A stretch of 14,551 nt of DNA from Clostridiales bacterium UBA6468 (GCA_002436765.1 DJNI01000027.1:9300-23850), one strand, 5' to 3'. Positions 6,027 through 12,555 are shown, numbered from the stretch's first letter. Program-made: numbers and translations. The notes: generated from the letters alone by a model not told the origin.

Positions 6027-6500
6027 ATGTTTGCCAAATATCTTCTGATTTTCTTCGTGTCCATGGTGCCGCTGGTGGAGCTGCGGGGCGGTATCATCAT
6101 GGCCGTGGGCATGGATCTAGACTACTGGACGTCTCTTGCGGTGTGCGTCGTGGGCAATATGCTGCCGGTGCCGCTGATCTATTTCTTCGCCCGGAAGGTG
6201 CTGCACTGGGGCGCGGATAAAAAATATATCGGGAAATTCTTTTCCTATTGTCTGGAAAAGGGCGAAAAGGGCGGCCGCAAGCTGATGAAACGGGCCGGGC
6301 GGGGCGGATTGTTCCTGGCGCTGATGCTGTTCGTCGGCATTCCCATCCCCGGCACCGGCGCGTGGACGGGGACTCTCGCCGCCAGCTTTCTGGATATGGG
6401 CATCAAAACCACGGCGCTGTCCGTTTCTCTGGGCGTCATTATCGCGGGAATCATCATGGGAGCCGCCAGCATGGCGGGCGTCCATGTTTTTGGATTATAG
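6027..6500 (+). CDS. small multidrug export family membrane protein
   Basis: A 157-residue membrane protein of the 'putative small multi-drug export' family (PF06695); the family name is historical and export is not proven for most members. Family marks are the N-terminal VPLVELRGGIIMAV (about residues 14-27), VVGNMLPVPLIYFFARKVL (about 41-59) and the late GIPIPGTGAWTGTLAASFL (about 104-122). There are four to five hydrophobic segments, with a basic loop (EKGEKGGRKLMKRAGRGG) in the middle. The start at 6027 has AAGGTGAT upstream and sits close behind the promoter. It is followed after 13 bases by the HIT gene, so the two are co-transcribed. Confidence 0.88.
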   Translation: MFAKYLLIFFVSMVPLVELRGGIIMAVGMDLDYWTSLAVCVVGNMLPVPLIYFFARKVLHWGADKKYIGKFFSYCLEKGEKGGRKLMKRAGRGGLFLALMLFVGIPIPGTGAWTGTLAASFLDMGIKTTALSVSLGVIIAGIIMGAASMAGVHVFGL

Positions 6501-6513
6501 GGAGGAAATAACA

Positions 6514-6855
6514 ATGTCCGATTGTCTGTTCTGCAAAATCATCGCGGGGGATATCCCCTCCACCAAGGTCTACGAGGATGACCGGGTCTTCGCCTTCCGG
6601 GACATCAACCCCCAGGCGCCGACCCACATTCTGGTGGTCCCCAAAACGCATATTTCCGGCTGCAACGGCGTCACGGAGGAAAACAGCGCCGTGGTCGCCC
6701 ACATTTTTGAGGTCATCCCCCAAATCGCGGCGGCGGAGGGACTGACGGGGGGCTACCGGGTGGTCAGCAACTGCGGCCCCGACGCAGGTCAGACCGTGCC
6801 GCACCTGCATTTCCACATCCTCGGCGGCAAAACGCTGGCGCTGGATATGGCGTAA
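6514..6855 (+). CDS. HIT family protein (purine nucleoside phosphoramidase type)
   Basis: A 113-residue cytosolic protein of the Hint branch of the histidine triad family, which cleaves nucleoside phosphoramidates and adenylated lysine-type substrates. The N-terminus MSDCLFCKIIAGDIPSTKVY is typical, with the CxxC pair at residues 4 and 7. Other family marks are ALRD-like FAFRDINPQAPTHILVVPK (about 26-44) and the triad HLHFHILGG with His97, His99 and His101. The length is normal for bacterial Hint. The start at 6514 follows GGAGG 8 bases upstream; the earlier in-frame ATG overlaps the preceding gene. It is the last gene of its operon. A 163-bp palindrome begins 6 bases after its stop and separates it from the terminator at 7025. 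Confidence 0.95.
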   Translation: MSDCLFCKIIAGDIPSTKVYEDDRVFAFRDINPQAPTHILVVPKTHISGCNGVTEENSAVVAHIFEVIPQIAAAEGLTGGYRVVSNCGPDAGQTVPHLHFHILGGKTLALDMA

Positions 6856-6861
6856 CATCTT

Positions 6862-7024
6862 AGGGTCTATCTAAAAACCGTCAGCATGCCCAAACAGCGG
6901 GTCTTTTCCGCCTGCTGTGCGCCATTTTTCCTTGCAATACACAAAGTATTCCTGCGAAAAAATGGCTTCATCAGGCAAAAAATCCCTCGCTGTTGGTCAT
7001 ATTCCCGATTTTCAGATAGACCCT
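6862..7024. repeat. 163-bp palindromic element, copy A (type 1)
   Basis: Begins AGGGTCTATCT and ends AGATAGACCCT (flanking T and A extend the match). The two ~79-base arms pair along most of their length around a central AATAC-ACAAA-GTATT (6936-6950), which lies at the exact midpoint. Copy B is about 93% identical (about 12 differences by eye, nearly all transitions). In the orientation where the apex reads AGGAATAC the element is on the minus strand. It lies between the HIT stop codon and that operon's terminator. No transposase or long coding frame is inside. Confidence 0.88.
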
Positions 7025-7054
7025 AAAACCGGCATCCTTCGGGTGCCGGTTTTT
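7025..7054 (+). terminator. intrinsic terminator of the export-family/HIT operon
   Basis: AAAACCGGCATCC (from 7025) pairs with GGGTGCCGGTTTT through a TTCG tetraloop and ends in a T-run. It abuts palindrome A directly, as if the element had inserted just before it. Confidence 0.9.
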
Positions 7055-7059
7055 CGCGC

Positions 7060-7087
7060 TTGACATCTTTCGGTTTTTTGCTATACT
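7060..7087 (+). promoter_or_regulatory. thiT promoter
   Basis: TTGACA (7060-7065), 16-base spacer and extended -10 TGCTATACT (box 7082-7087). Transcription should begin near 7094, 17 bases ahead of palindrome C and about 180 bases ahead of the TPP riboswitch. Confidence 0.88.
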
Positions 7088-7110
7088 ATGCTCAGATCGC
7101 AAAACAAATA

Positions 7111-7273
7111 AGGCAGCACCGCGCAATTCGGCAAGGAGGCACAGTAGAAGATTTTGTGCCAGATCAAAGTTTCCAAACCGGAGGAATACTGGATGTATTT
7201 CACGGTTTGGAAACTGCCGAGCTGGCGCAAAAGATTCGCTGTGACCCGCAGACGCAATTGCGCGGTGTTGCCT
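7111..7273. repeat. 163-bp palindromic element, copy C (type 2)
   Basis: Ends are AGGCAGCACCGCGCAATT and AATTGCGCGGTGTTGCCT, 18 bp pairing with one G-U. The centre is AATAC-TGGAT-GTATT (7185-7199), at the exact midpoint, with GGAGG just before it. The element lies wholly inside the thiT mRNA leader and stops 3 bases before the TPP aptamer. Internal tracts shared with copies D and E are TCGGCAAG (7128-7135), GATTTT on the 5' arm, AAAAGATTCGCT on the 3' arm and CGCAGACG (7247-7254). Confidence 0.88.
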
Positions 7274-7276
7274 AGA

Positions 7277-7369
7277 GTCTTCGGGGAGCCGAGCAAATCC
7301 GGCTGAGAGTGGGCGTGTGCGCCCTGACCCGTGAACCTGATACGGCTAATACCGTCGGAGGGAAAGATG
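7277..7369 (+). promoter_or_regulatory. TPP riboswitch aptamer (THI box)
   Basis: All hallmark blocks are present in order: TCGGGGAGCC (7281-7290), GGCTGAGAGTGGG (7301-7313), the variable GCGTGTGCGC hairpin, CCCTGACCCGTGAACCTGAT (7322-7341) and GGCTAATACCGTCGGAGGGA (7344-7363). The P1 helix is formed by TCTT near 7278 and AAGA near 7364. The aptamer binds thiamine pyrophosphate and controls the thiamine transporter gene 80 bases downstream. A terminator follows, so control is by premature termination. Confidence 0.97.
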
Positions 7370-7378
7370 CATATATGG

Positions 7379-7435
7379 GATACCAAACGTATCGCGTTGC
7401 ACCTGGACGGTTTGCAATGCGATACTTATTTTTTT
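7379..7435 (+). terminator. riboswitch expression platform: terminator with small competing hairpin
   Basis: The terminator stem GTATCGCGTTGCA (7389-7401) pairs with TGCAATGCGATAC (7413-7425), 13 bp with one G-U, followed by TTATTTTTTT. A 5-bp hairpin GATAC-CAAAC-GTATC (7379-7393) uses the first five bases of the terminator's 5' arm, making it a candidate antiterminator, though weak. TPP binding should favour the terminator. The thiT ribosome site GGAGG starts right after the T-run. Confidence 0.88.
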
Positions 7436-7448
7436 GGAGGTTCCCGAA

Positions 7449-8096
7449 ATGAAAACCAAAAGACTGACGGAAAGCGCCATGCTGCTGGCGCTGGCCATCG
7501 TGCTGGAGCTGATCTCCAAGGCCATCATCCCGGAAATGCCCTTCGGCGGTCAGGTGACGCTGGTGGCCATGCTCCCGGTGGTGCTGATCTCCTACCGCTA
7601 CGGCGTGAAGTGGGGCTTCGTCTCCGGCTTCTGCTACGCGCTGCTGGAAATGGCGCTGGGCGCGAAGACCGTAAGCGCCGCCTTCCAGCCCGGCTATTTC
7701 GGCGACGGCACCATGATCTTCAAGGCCATCCTCATGTGCCTGCTGGACTATCTGCTCGCCTACACCATGATGGGTCTGGGCGGCATTTTCCGGGATAAGA
7801 TCAAGAACCCCGGCACCAGCCTGATGTGCGGTTCTCTGGTGGCGCTGGGCGCGCGGTATCTGTCCCACATTCTGTCCGGCTACCTGCTGTTCTCCGGCTG
7901 GGCGGAGTGGTTCTTCACCCAGGACGGCTTTCCCGCCTGGGGCGCGAAGCTGGTGGAAAGCCTCAGCCCCACCGCCCTGGGCTGGGTGTATTCCATCGTG
8001 TACAACGGCTTCTACATGATCCCCGAGCTGATCCTCACCGCCATCGCGGCGCAGCTCATCGCCCGGATCCCGAAGATCGTGGTCAAGGTGGACTGA
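7449..8096 (+). CDS. thiT: thiamine transporter substrate-binding subunit (ECF S component)
   Basis: A 215-residue, six-helix membrane protein of the ThiT family (PF09515). It captures thiamine and works with a shared ECF energising module, which is not encoded in this window. Seen in the sequence: an AxxxA pair in helix 1 (Ala10/Ala14), which in this family contacts the EcfT subunit; the GFVSGFCYALLEMALGAK segment (56-73); RYLSHILSGY (136-145); and VYSIVYNGFYMIPELI (180-195). By position His140 and Tyr185/Asn186 match thiamine-binding residues of characterised ThiT proteins. The start at 7449 has GGAGG 8 bases upstream; a TTG start at 7434 would fall in the riboswitch T-run. The TPP riboswitch in its leader independently supports the assignment. 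Confidence 0.95.
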   Translation: MKTKRLTESAMLLALAIVLELISKAIIPEMPFGGQVTLVAMLPVVLISYRYGVKWGFVSGFCYALLEMALGAKTVSAAFQPGYFGDGTMIFKAILMCLLDYLLAYTMMGLGGIFRDKIKNPGTSLMCGSLVALGARYLSHILSGYLLFSGWAEWFFTQDGFPAWGAKLVESLSPTALGWVYSIVYNGFYMIPELILTAIAAQLIARIPKIVVKVD

Positions 8097-8117
8097 GCAT
8101 TTCCCTTGAACGTATAG

Positions 8118-8157
8118 CGGCATCGCCCCGGGTCAAAGCCCGGGGCGATGCCGTTTT
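8118..8157. terminator. terminator between converging thiT and SLH-protein genes
   Basis: A perfect 15-bp GC-rich stem, CGGCATCGCCCCGGG / CCCGGGGCGATGCCG, with a TCAAAG loop and TTTTAT after it on the plus strand. The stop codon of the minus-strand gene (8156-8158) lies inside this T-run. The minus side has only a short T-run (TATACG), so it mainly serves thiT. Confidence 0.9.
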
Positions 8158-9361
8158 ATGCCTTTGCGATCAGTTCATTTTCCATCTGCCACGCGCGGTA
8201 CAGGATTTCCGCGGCAGTCTCCCGGGTCAGGGGGGCGGCGGCTTCCAGTTTAAAGCCGTTCCGGGCGGCGGCCGCCAGAGCGGTCTGCGCCCAGGCGGGG
8301 ACTTCCGGTTCCTCCGCCGCTGTTTCCGCCGCTTCCTCCGGGGCGTCCGCCGTCAGCGTCAGGGCGTTTTTCAGCATGACGCTCGCCTCCGCGCCGGTGA
8401 TGGTTTCATCCGCGCCGAAGGTCTGCTGATCGGGCAGCCCCGCCGTCAGGCCGGAGCGCACCGCAGCGGCCAGATAGGGCTGAAGCCATTGGGGCACCTC
8501 GTCGGTGAACCCCGCGCCGGTCAGCGCCTCGTCCACGGGGATGTTCAGCGTCCTGACCAGCATGGTGACGAACTCGCCCCGGCTTACCGGCCTGTCCGGG
8601 CCGAAGCAGGGATTCCCCGCCACGTTTTCCCCGGAGAAGATTCCGGTGTTCTTCATCCACTCCGCGGAGAACCGGCAGTCCCTGCCCACGGTGTCGGTGT
8701 ACTGGGTCGCGTCGGCGGGCTTGAGAATGGTAATGGTGACGGTTGCCTCCCGGGAGGTCTTCCCGGAGGCGTCGGTGGCCGTGAAGGTGAAGGAATCGAT
8801 GCCCACCTTATTCTTTTTGGGCGTGTAGGTGAAGCTGCCGTCCGGCTGGAGGGTCACGGTGCCCCGCTTGGGCTGACGGACGACGGTGTAGACCACGTCC
8901 TCCCCCTCCGGGTCGGCGACCTTCAATTTGCCGTCGGCGGCAAGATTCTTATAGGTTTCCAGGGCGGAGTCCTCCGCCACGGGGGGCTTGTTCTCCTTGC
9001 CCCGGATGCCGATGGTCATGGCGGCGGACGCCTCCACGCCGCCCGGATAAATGGGCAGATATCCCACCTCGGCAGTCCCGTCCAGCTCGGTCAGCCGGGG
9101 AGAAAAGGTCATCTGCGCCGCCTGCTCGGCGGTGAGAACGTCACCGGGGACGAGAACGCGGCTGCCCAGCATTACGGTGCCTACCTTTTTATCCGGCAGA
9201 CTTGTGATGCAGATGCCCGCAATGGGGGTCTCCCCGGAAAAATCCTCCGCGGAGAAGCAGTAAACGCCGTCGCAGTCCACCTCGGCGGCAGCCGCGGCGC
9301 AGGTCAGCCCCGCGATGCAGCACACCGCCAGCAGCAGAGCCAACAATCGATTTCGGAACAT
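8156..9361 (-). CDS. secreted SLH-domain cell-wall protein with cadherin-like/Ig-like domain
   Basis: A 401-residue exported protein anchored to the cell wall. Order: signal peptide (residues 1-26, FRNRLLALLLAVCC... cleaved near AAAAAE); an N-terminal domain of unknown family (27-120) with DGVYCFSAEDFS and LPIYPGG; a cadherin-like/Ig-like domain (124-213), marked by NKPPVAEDSALETY, PEGEDVVYTV, GSFTYTPKKNKVGIDSFTFT and ATVTITI; then three SLH repeats (about 221-274, 285-337, 354-393), the third short and lacking a canonical first half. SLH repeats bind pyruvylated secondary wall polymers. The start has GGAGGT 7 bases upstream. I found no convincing promoter. It is a single gene, converging with thiT. 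Partner or ligand unknown. Confidence 0.9.
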   Translation of the reverse strand: MFRNRLLALLLAVCCIAGLTCAAAAAEVDCDGVYCFSAEDFSGETPIAGICITSLPDKKVGTVMLGSRVLVPGDVLTAEQAAQMTFSPRLTELDGTAEVGYLPIYPGGVEASAAMTIGIRGKENKPPVAEDSALETYKNLAADGKLKVADPEGEDVVYTVVRQPKRGTVTLQPDGSFTYTPKKNKVGIDSFTFTATDASGKTSREATVTITILKPADATQYTDTVGRDCRFSAEWMKNTGIFSGENVAGNPCFGPDRPVSRGEFVTMLVRTLNIPVDEALTGAGFTDEVPQWLQPYLAAAVRSGLTAGLPDQQTFGADETITGAEASVMLKNALTLTADAPEEAAETAAEEPEVPAWAQTALAAAARNGFKLEAAAPLTRETAAEILYRAWQMENELIAKA

Positions 9362-9455
9362 GGCAATACCTCCAAAAAATAATTTCCGGTGGTATTGTTT
9401 GCCAATGTTGGAAAAATTATTCCCGCAAAATTTTTGGATGGGGCGCAGCCCCGCG

Positions 9456-9513
9456 TACCCTCTCCGTCCTCGCTGCGCTCTGCCACCTCTCCCGAAGGGA
9501 GAGGCAAGGGGTG
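9456..9513 (-). repeat. REP-like short palindromic repeat, single unit
   Basis: On the minus strand it reads CACCCCTTGCCTCTCCC, a TTCG loop, GGGAGAGGTGGC, GAGCGCAGCGAGGACG and GGAGAGGGTA. This is the same unit as in the inverted pair at 3342-3456. It lies upstream of the SLH-protein gene, in the space between divergent genes. Confidence 0.75.
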
Positions 9514-9571
9514 CTTTCTCTGATGCGGCCTGTCCATTCCGCCGGGTTTATAAAAAATTCAAAATTAGGTG

Positions 9572-9600
9572 CAGACAATCGTCGGCTTTTGTGTTATACT
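9572..9600 (+). promoter_or_regulatory. promoter of the DUF3810-rsmG-plsY genes
   Basis: Extended -10 TGTTATACT (box 9595-9600) with CAGACA (9572-9577) as -35 after 17 bases. The -35 is weak but ends in the conserved GACA. The mRNA would begin near 9607, about 48 bases before the start codon. Confidence 0.7.
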
Positions 9601-9654
9601 ATTAAAATCTATAAGTGTGCGTTACGCTTTTGCTGTGTAAAGGAGGCGTTTCCT

Positions 9655-10824
9655 TTGAAATATTGGTTCGGCTACCTCACCGCCGCCATCTTCGGCGCCA
9701 TCACCTGGGTGCTGATGCGGTTCGGTGAACGGTTCTCTACCCTGGTGGATATGGTGTACCCCTACGTCATCCGCACCTCGGAGTCCATTCTTGCCCAGTG
9801 GGCAAGCGGCGTGGATTTTCCCGTCTGGCAGCTGATGGCCGTGGCGCTGGGGGCGCTGATCCTCGCCAGCATCGTGCTGATGATCGTGCTGAAATGGAAC
9901 CCCATTCAGTGGGGCGGCTGGGTGCTCGCGGTTTTCGCCGGAATTTACATGCTCCACACCATGCTCTGGGGTCTGAATTACTACTCCGGCCCCCTGGCCG
10001 ACGACATGCGCATGGACGTGAGCAGCTACAATCTGGAGGAGCTGACCGAAGCCACCGAATTTTACCGGGACAAGGCCAACGCCCTCGCTCTGGAAGTCAA
10101 CCGGGACGGGAGCGGCAACGTGACCTTCGCGGACTTTGACGCGCTGGCGGACAAGGCCGGCGAGGGCTTCCAGACGCTGACCTACGACTACTTCTATCCC
10201 GTTTTCGCCGGCTCCACCCTGCCGGTGAAGAAGCTGGGCTGGACGAATATGTATACCTCCATGGGCATCACCGGCGTCACCTTCGGCCTGACCGGCGAAG
10301 CCTGCGTCAATCCCCAGATCCCCGACGTGTCCCTGCCCTTCACCATGTGCCACGAAATGGCCCACCGCATGTGCATCGCCCCGGAACGGGACGCCAATTT
10401 TGCCGCGTTTCTCGCCGCCTCCGTCCATTCCGACCCGGAATTTCAGTACAGCGCCTATTTCATGGCCTTCCGCTACTGCTACAGCGCCCTCAGCAGCGTC
10501 AATAACCAGTCCGCCGCGGCGGCCGCCGCCCGGGTGAGCGCCGGGGTCAACGACAATCTGAAATTCGACATGGCCGCCTACAACAGCTTCTTTAATTCCC
10601 GGAAAAGCACCGCCGCCACGAACATTGCCGACGCCGCCAACGACACCTATCTCAAGGTCAGCGGCGACGAAAGCGGCGTCGCCTCCTACGGCGAGGTATG
10701 CGACCTGCTGGTGAATTGGCACATCCAGACCGTGGTGCTGCCCTCCATCACCGTGGAGGAATCCCCCTTCGACCCCTACGACGAAACCCAGGTGGACTTA
10801 AGCGGCATCGTCAACGCAAGGTGA
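9655..10824 (+). CDS. DUF3810 family membrane protein with HExxH metallopeptidase motif
   Basis: A 389-residue protein with three N-terminal membrane segments (about residues 4-20, 59-79 and 87-106) and a large extracytoplasmic or soluble domain. The motif CHEMAHRMCIAPERDANFAA (232-251) gives His233, Glu234 and His237 of a zinc HExxH site, with Glu244 as a likely third ligand. This is the conserved core of DUF3810 (PF12725). Activity and substrate are not established. The start is TTG 9655: AAAGGAGG ends 7 bases before it and the protein then begins with the first membrane helix. The in-frame ATG at 9511 would precede the promoter. The next gene, rsmG, starts 5 bases after its stop, with its ribosome site overlapping the stop codon. 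An acidic Ala/Asn-rich C-terminal part follows the metal site. Confidence 0.87.
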   Translation: MKYWFGYLTAAIFGAITWVLMRFGERFSTLVDMVYPYVIRTSESILAQWASGVDFPVWQLMAVALGALILASIVLMIVLKWNPIQWGGWVLAVFAGIYMLHTMLWGLNYYSGPLADDMRMDVSSYNLEELTEATEFYRDKANALALEVNRDGSGNVTFADFDALADKAGEGFQTLTYDYFYPVFAGSTLPVKKLGWTNMYTSMGITGVTFGLTGEACVNPQIPDVSLPFTMCHEMAHRMCIAPERDANFAAFLAASVHSDPEFQYSAYFMAFRYCYSALSSVNNQSAAAAAARVSAGVNDNLKFDMAAYNSFFNSRKSTAATNIADAANDTYLKVSGDESGVASYGEVCDLLVNWHIQTVVLPSITVEESPFDPYDETQVDLSGIVNAR

Positions 10825-10829
10825 CGGCC

Positions 10830-11525
10830 ATGATGAGACAGACTTTGGATGCGGGTCTGCCCGCGCTGGGGCTTGACCTGCCGGAAAGCGCGCGCCGGAC
10901 CCTGTGCGATTTCGGCGCGGCGGTTATCAAACAGAACGAGGTCATGAATCTCACCGCCATCACCCAGCCCGATCAGGTGGCGAAGCTCCATTTGCTGGAC
11001 AGCCTGACGGTGCTTTGTGCCGCCGATCTGCGGGGAAAGCAGGTCATCGACGTGGGCTGCGGCGCGGGATTTCCCGGTGTGCCCCTGGCCATCGCCTGCC
11101 CGGAGGCGCAGATCACCCTGCTGGACAGTCTGGGCAAGCGCATGAAATGGCTGGAAGAAATTCTCCCCCAATTGGGCGTCCGCGCCCGGTGCGTCACCGC
11201 CCGGGCGGAGGAAGCGGCGGCGGAACGGCGGGAACGCTACGATTACGCCGTCTCCCGCGCGGTCGCCCGGCTGAACATCCTGCTGGAGCTGACCGCCCCC
11301 TATGTGAAGGTCGGCGGCGCGGTGCTGGCCATGAAAGGCTCCGCCGCACGGGAGGAGCTGGTCGAGTGTACCTCCGCCATGAAAAAGCTGGGGTTACAGC
11401 TGGAATCTGTGAAGGAATTTTCCGTTGACGGGGCGTCCCACGCGGTGATCGTCCTGCGGAAAATCGCCCCCACGCCGAAGCAGTACCCCCGCCGCTATGC
11501 AAAGATCAAGCAGTCTCCACTCTAG
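10830..11525 (+). CDS. rsmG: 16S rRNA (guanine-527-N7) methyltransferase
   Basis: RsmG (GidB) methylates G527 of 16S rRNA using S-adenosylmethionine. The 231-residue length is normal. Marks in order: NEVMNLTAIT (36-45), LLDSL (55-59), the SAM-binding motif VIDVGCGAGFPGVPLAI (72-88), LLDSLGKRMKWLEEI (97-111), YDYAVSRAVARLNILLELTA (137-156) and GGAVLAMKG (162-170). ATG 10830 is chosen because AAGGTGA is 6 bases upstream and covers the stop of the preceding gene; ATG 10833 is a close alternative. Loss of RsmG is known to give low-level streptomycin resistance in other bacteria. Its TAG stop is shared with the first bases of palindromic element B: T from the gene side, AG from the element. Confidence 0.97.
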   Translation: MMRQTLDAGLPALGLDLPESARRTLCDFGAAVIKQNEVMNLTAITQPDQVAKLHLLDSLTVLCAADLRGKQVIDVGCGAGFPGVPLAIACPEAQITLLDSLGKRMKWLEEILPQLGVRARCVTARAEEAAAERRERYDYAVSRAVARLNILLELTAPYVKVGGAVLAMKGSAAREELVECTSAMKKLGLQLESVKEFSVDGASHAVIVLRKIAPTPKQYPRRYAKIKQSPL

Positions 11526-11686
11526 GGTCTATCCAAAAACCGTCAACACGCCCAAACAGCGGGTCTTTTCCGCCTGCTGTGCACCATTTTCCCTTGCAAT
11601 ACACAAAGTATTCCCGCGGGAAAATGGCTTCATCAGGCGAAAAATCCCTCGCTGTTGGGCATATTTCCGGTTTTCAGATAGACCCT
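11524..11686. repeat. 163-bp palindromic element, copy B (type 1)
   Basis: Same type as copy A, beginning AGGGTCTATCC and ending AGATAGACCCT. The centre is AATAC-ACAAA-GTATT (11598-11612), at the exact midpoint. Near the apex CCATTTTCCC pairs fully with GGGAAAATGG. At one of these pairs copy A has T-A where B has C-G. The element begins inside the rsmG stop codon and ends 22 bases before the plsY start, so it must be transcribed with both genes. Confidence 0.88.
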
Positions 11687-11708
11687 AATTTCTGAAAGCG
11701 AGGTTTTT

Positions 11709-12326
11709 ATGAACGCAGTTCTCAGTATCGCTCTGGGGTATTTTGTCGGTTCCCTCAGCCCGTCCTCTCTGGTGGGCAGGCTGAAAAAGACCGACGTGCG
11801 CAGATCCGGCACCGGGAACCTGGGCGCTACCAACACCATGCTGGTTCTCGGCTGGGGCGCGGGGATTTTCGTCATGCTTTTTGATCTGATGAAGTCCTTC
11901 CTCTCCGGCAAGCTGGCGCAGTATCTGTTCCCCGGACTCAGCGTCGCGGGGATGCTGGCCTGCATCGGCGCCATCATCGGTCACTGCTTCCCGGTGTTTC
12001 ACCGGTTCCGGGGCGGCAAGGGGCTGGCGGCCTTCGGCGGGCTGGTCATTTACTGCGGGTTAAAGTACGTCCCTCCGGTGCTGTGCGCCGGGTGGGCGGT
12101 CATGTGGATCCTCGACTGCACCGTGATGTTCCCCATAACGGTGGGCATCGCCCTGCCTCTGCTGATGTGCCTCTTCGGCGAAGCACCGGCGAAAATCGTC
12201 ACGGCCATCTGCGCCGGAGCGGTACTGGACGTCATGCACATCGGCAACATGAAAAAGGCCCTCGCCGGGGACGAGATCATGCACGTCCGGGGCTATTTCA
12301 GGGAAAAACTGCACAAAGAACACTGA
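11709..12326 (+). CDS. plsY: glycerol-3-phosphate acyltransferase, PlsY family (divergent)
   Basis: PlsY transfers an acyl group from acyl-phosphate to glycerol-3-phosphate, the first step of phospholipid synthesis, at the membrane. This 205-residue protein has about five hydrophobic segments. Visible motifs are GTGNLGATNTM (residues 35-45), matching the phosphate loop GSGNxGATN, and GHCFPVFHRFRGGKG, matching the GHxFPxFxxFKGGKG core. Differences: the first motif, usually GSIPxGxLIG, is GSLSPSSLVG; and the last motif, usually HxENIxRLxxGxE, is HIGNMKKALAGDE. The His and Asn remain. So it could be a divergent true PlsY or a paralogue. The ribosome site is weak (GCGAGG). It is probably read through from rsmG across element B; no promoter was seen between them. 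Confidence 0.85.
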   Translation: MNAVLSIALGYFVGSLSPSSLVGRLKKTDVRRSGTGNLGATNTMLVLGWGAGIFVMLFDLMKSFLSGKLAQYLFPGLSVAGMLACIGAIIGHCFPVFHRFRGGKGLAAFGGLVIYCGLKYVPPVLCAGWAVMWILDCTVMFPITVGIALPLLMCLFGEAPAKIVTAICAGAVLDVMHIGNMKKALAGDEIMHVRGYFREKLHKEH

Positions 12327-12346
12327 AAAGTTTTCGCCCGAAAATA

Positions 12347-12509
12347 AGGCAGCACCACACAATTGCGTCTGCGAGTCTCAGCCGTCTTTTTGCCCCACTT
12401 CCGCAGTTCCGAAAATGGGAAATACATACAGTATTCCTCCATTTTCGGAACTTTGAATTGGAACAAAAATCCTGTCTGAGACTTCTTGCCGAATTGTGTG
12501 GTGCTGCCT
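12347..12509. repeat. 163-bp palindromic element, copy D (type 2, reversed)
   Basis: Ends are AGGCAGCACCACACAATT and AATTGTGTGGTGCTGCCT, a perfect 18-bp pairing. The centre is AATAC-ATACA-GTATT (12421-12435), at the exact midpoint. Read on the minus strand it aligns with copy C, including GGAGGAATACTG at the apex, TCGGCAAG (12492-12485) and CGCAGACG (12373-12366). It lies 20 bases after the plsY stop and just before the rpsO promoter. Confidence 0.88.
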
Positions 12510-12520
12510 GAAACTTTTCC

Positions 12521-12549
12521 TTTACTTTTGGGCAAACTTGTGATATACT
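12521..12549 (+). promoter_or_regulatory. rpsO promoter
   Basis: Extended -10 TGATATACT (box 12544-12549) with TTTACT (12521-12526) as -35 after 17 bases. It follows palindrome D by only 11 bases. The mRNA leader would be about 120 bases. Confidence 0.75.
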
Positions 12550-12555
12550 CGAAAA

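Noticed and set aside
6862..7273. Target-site duplications around the palindromes
   Set aside because: Flanks differ among copies (T/A for A and B, TA/AG for C, TA/GA for D, C/A for E); no consistent duplication can be called from this window.
9304..9537. Small frames with VAERSED-type peptides near both REP-like repeats (also 3174-3446)
   Set aside because: The shared peptide comes from translating the repeat itself, not from related genes.
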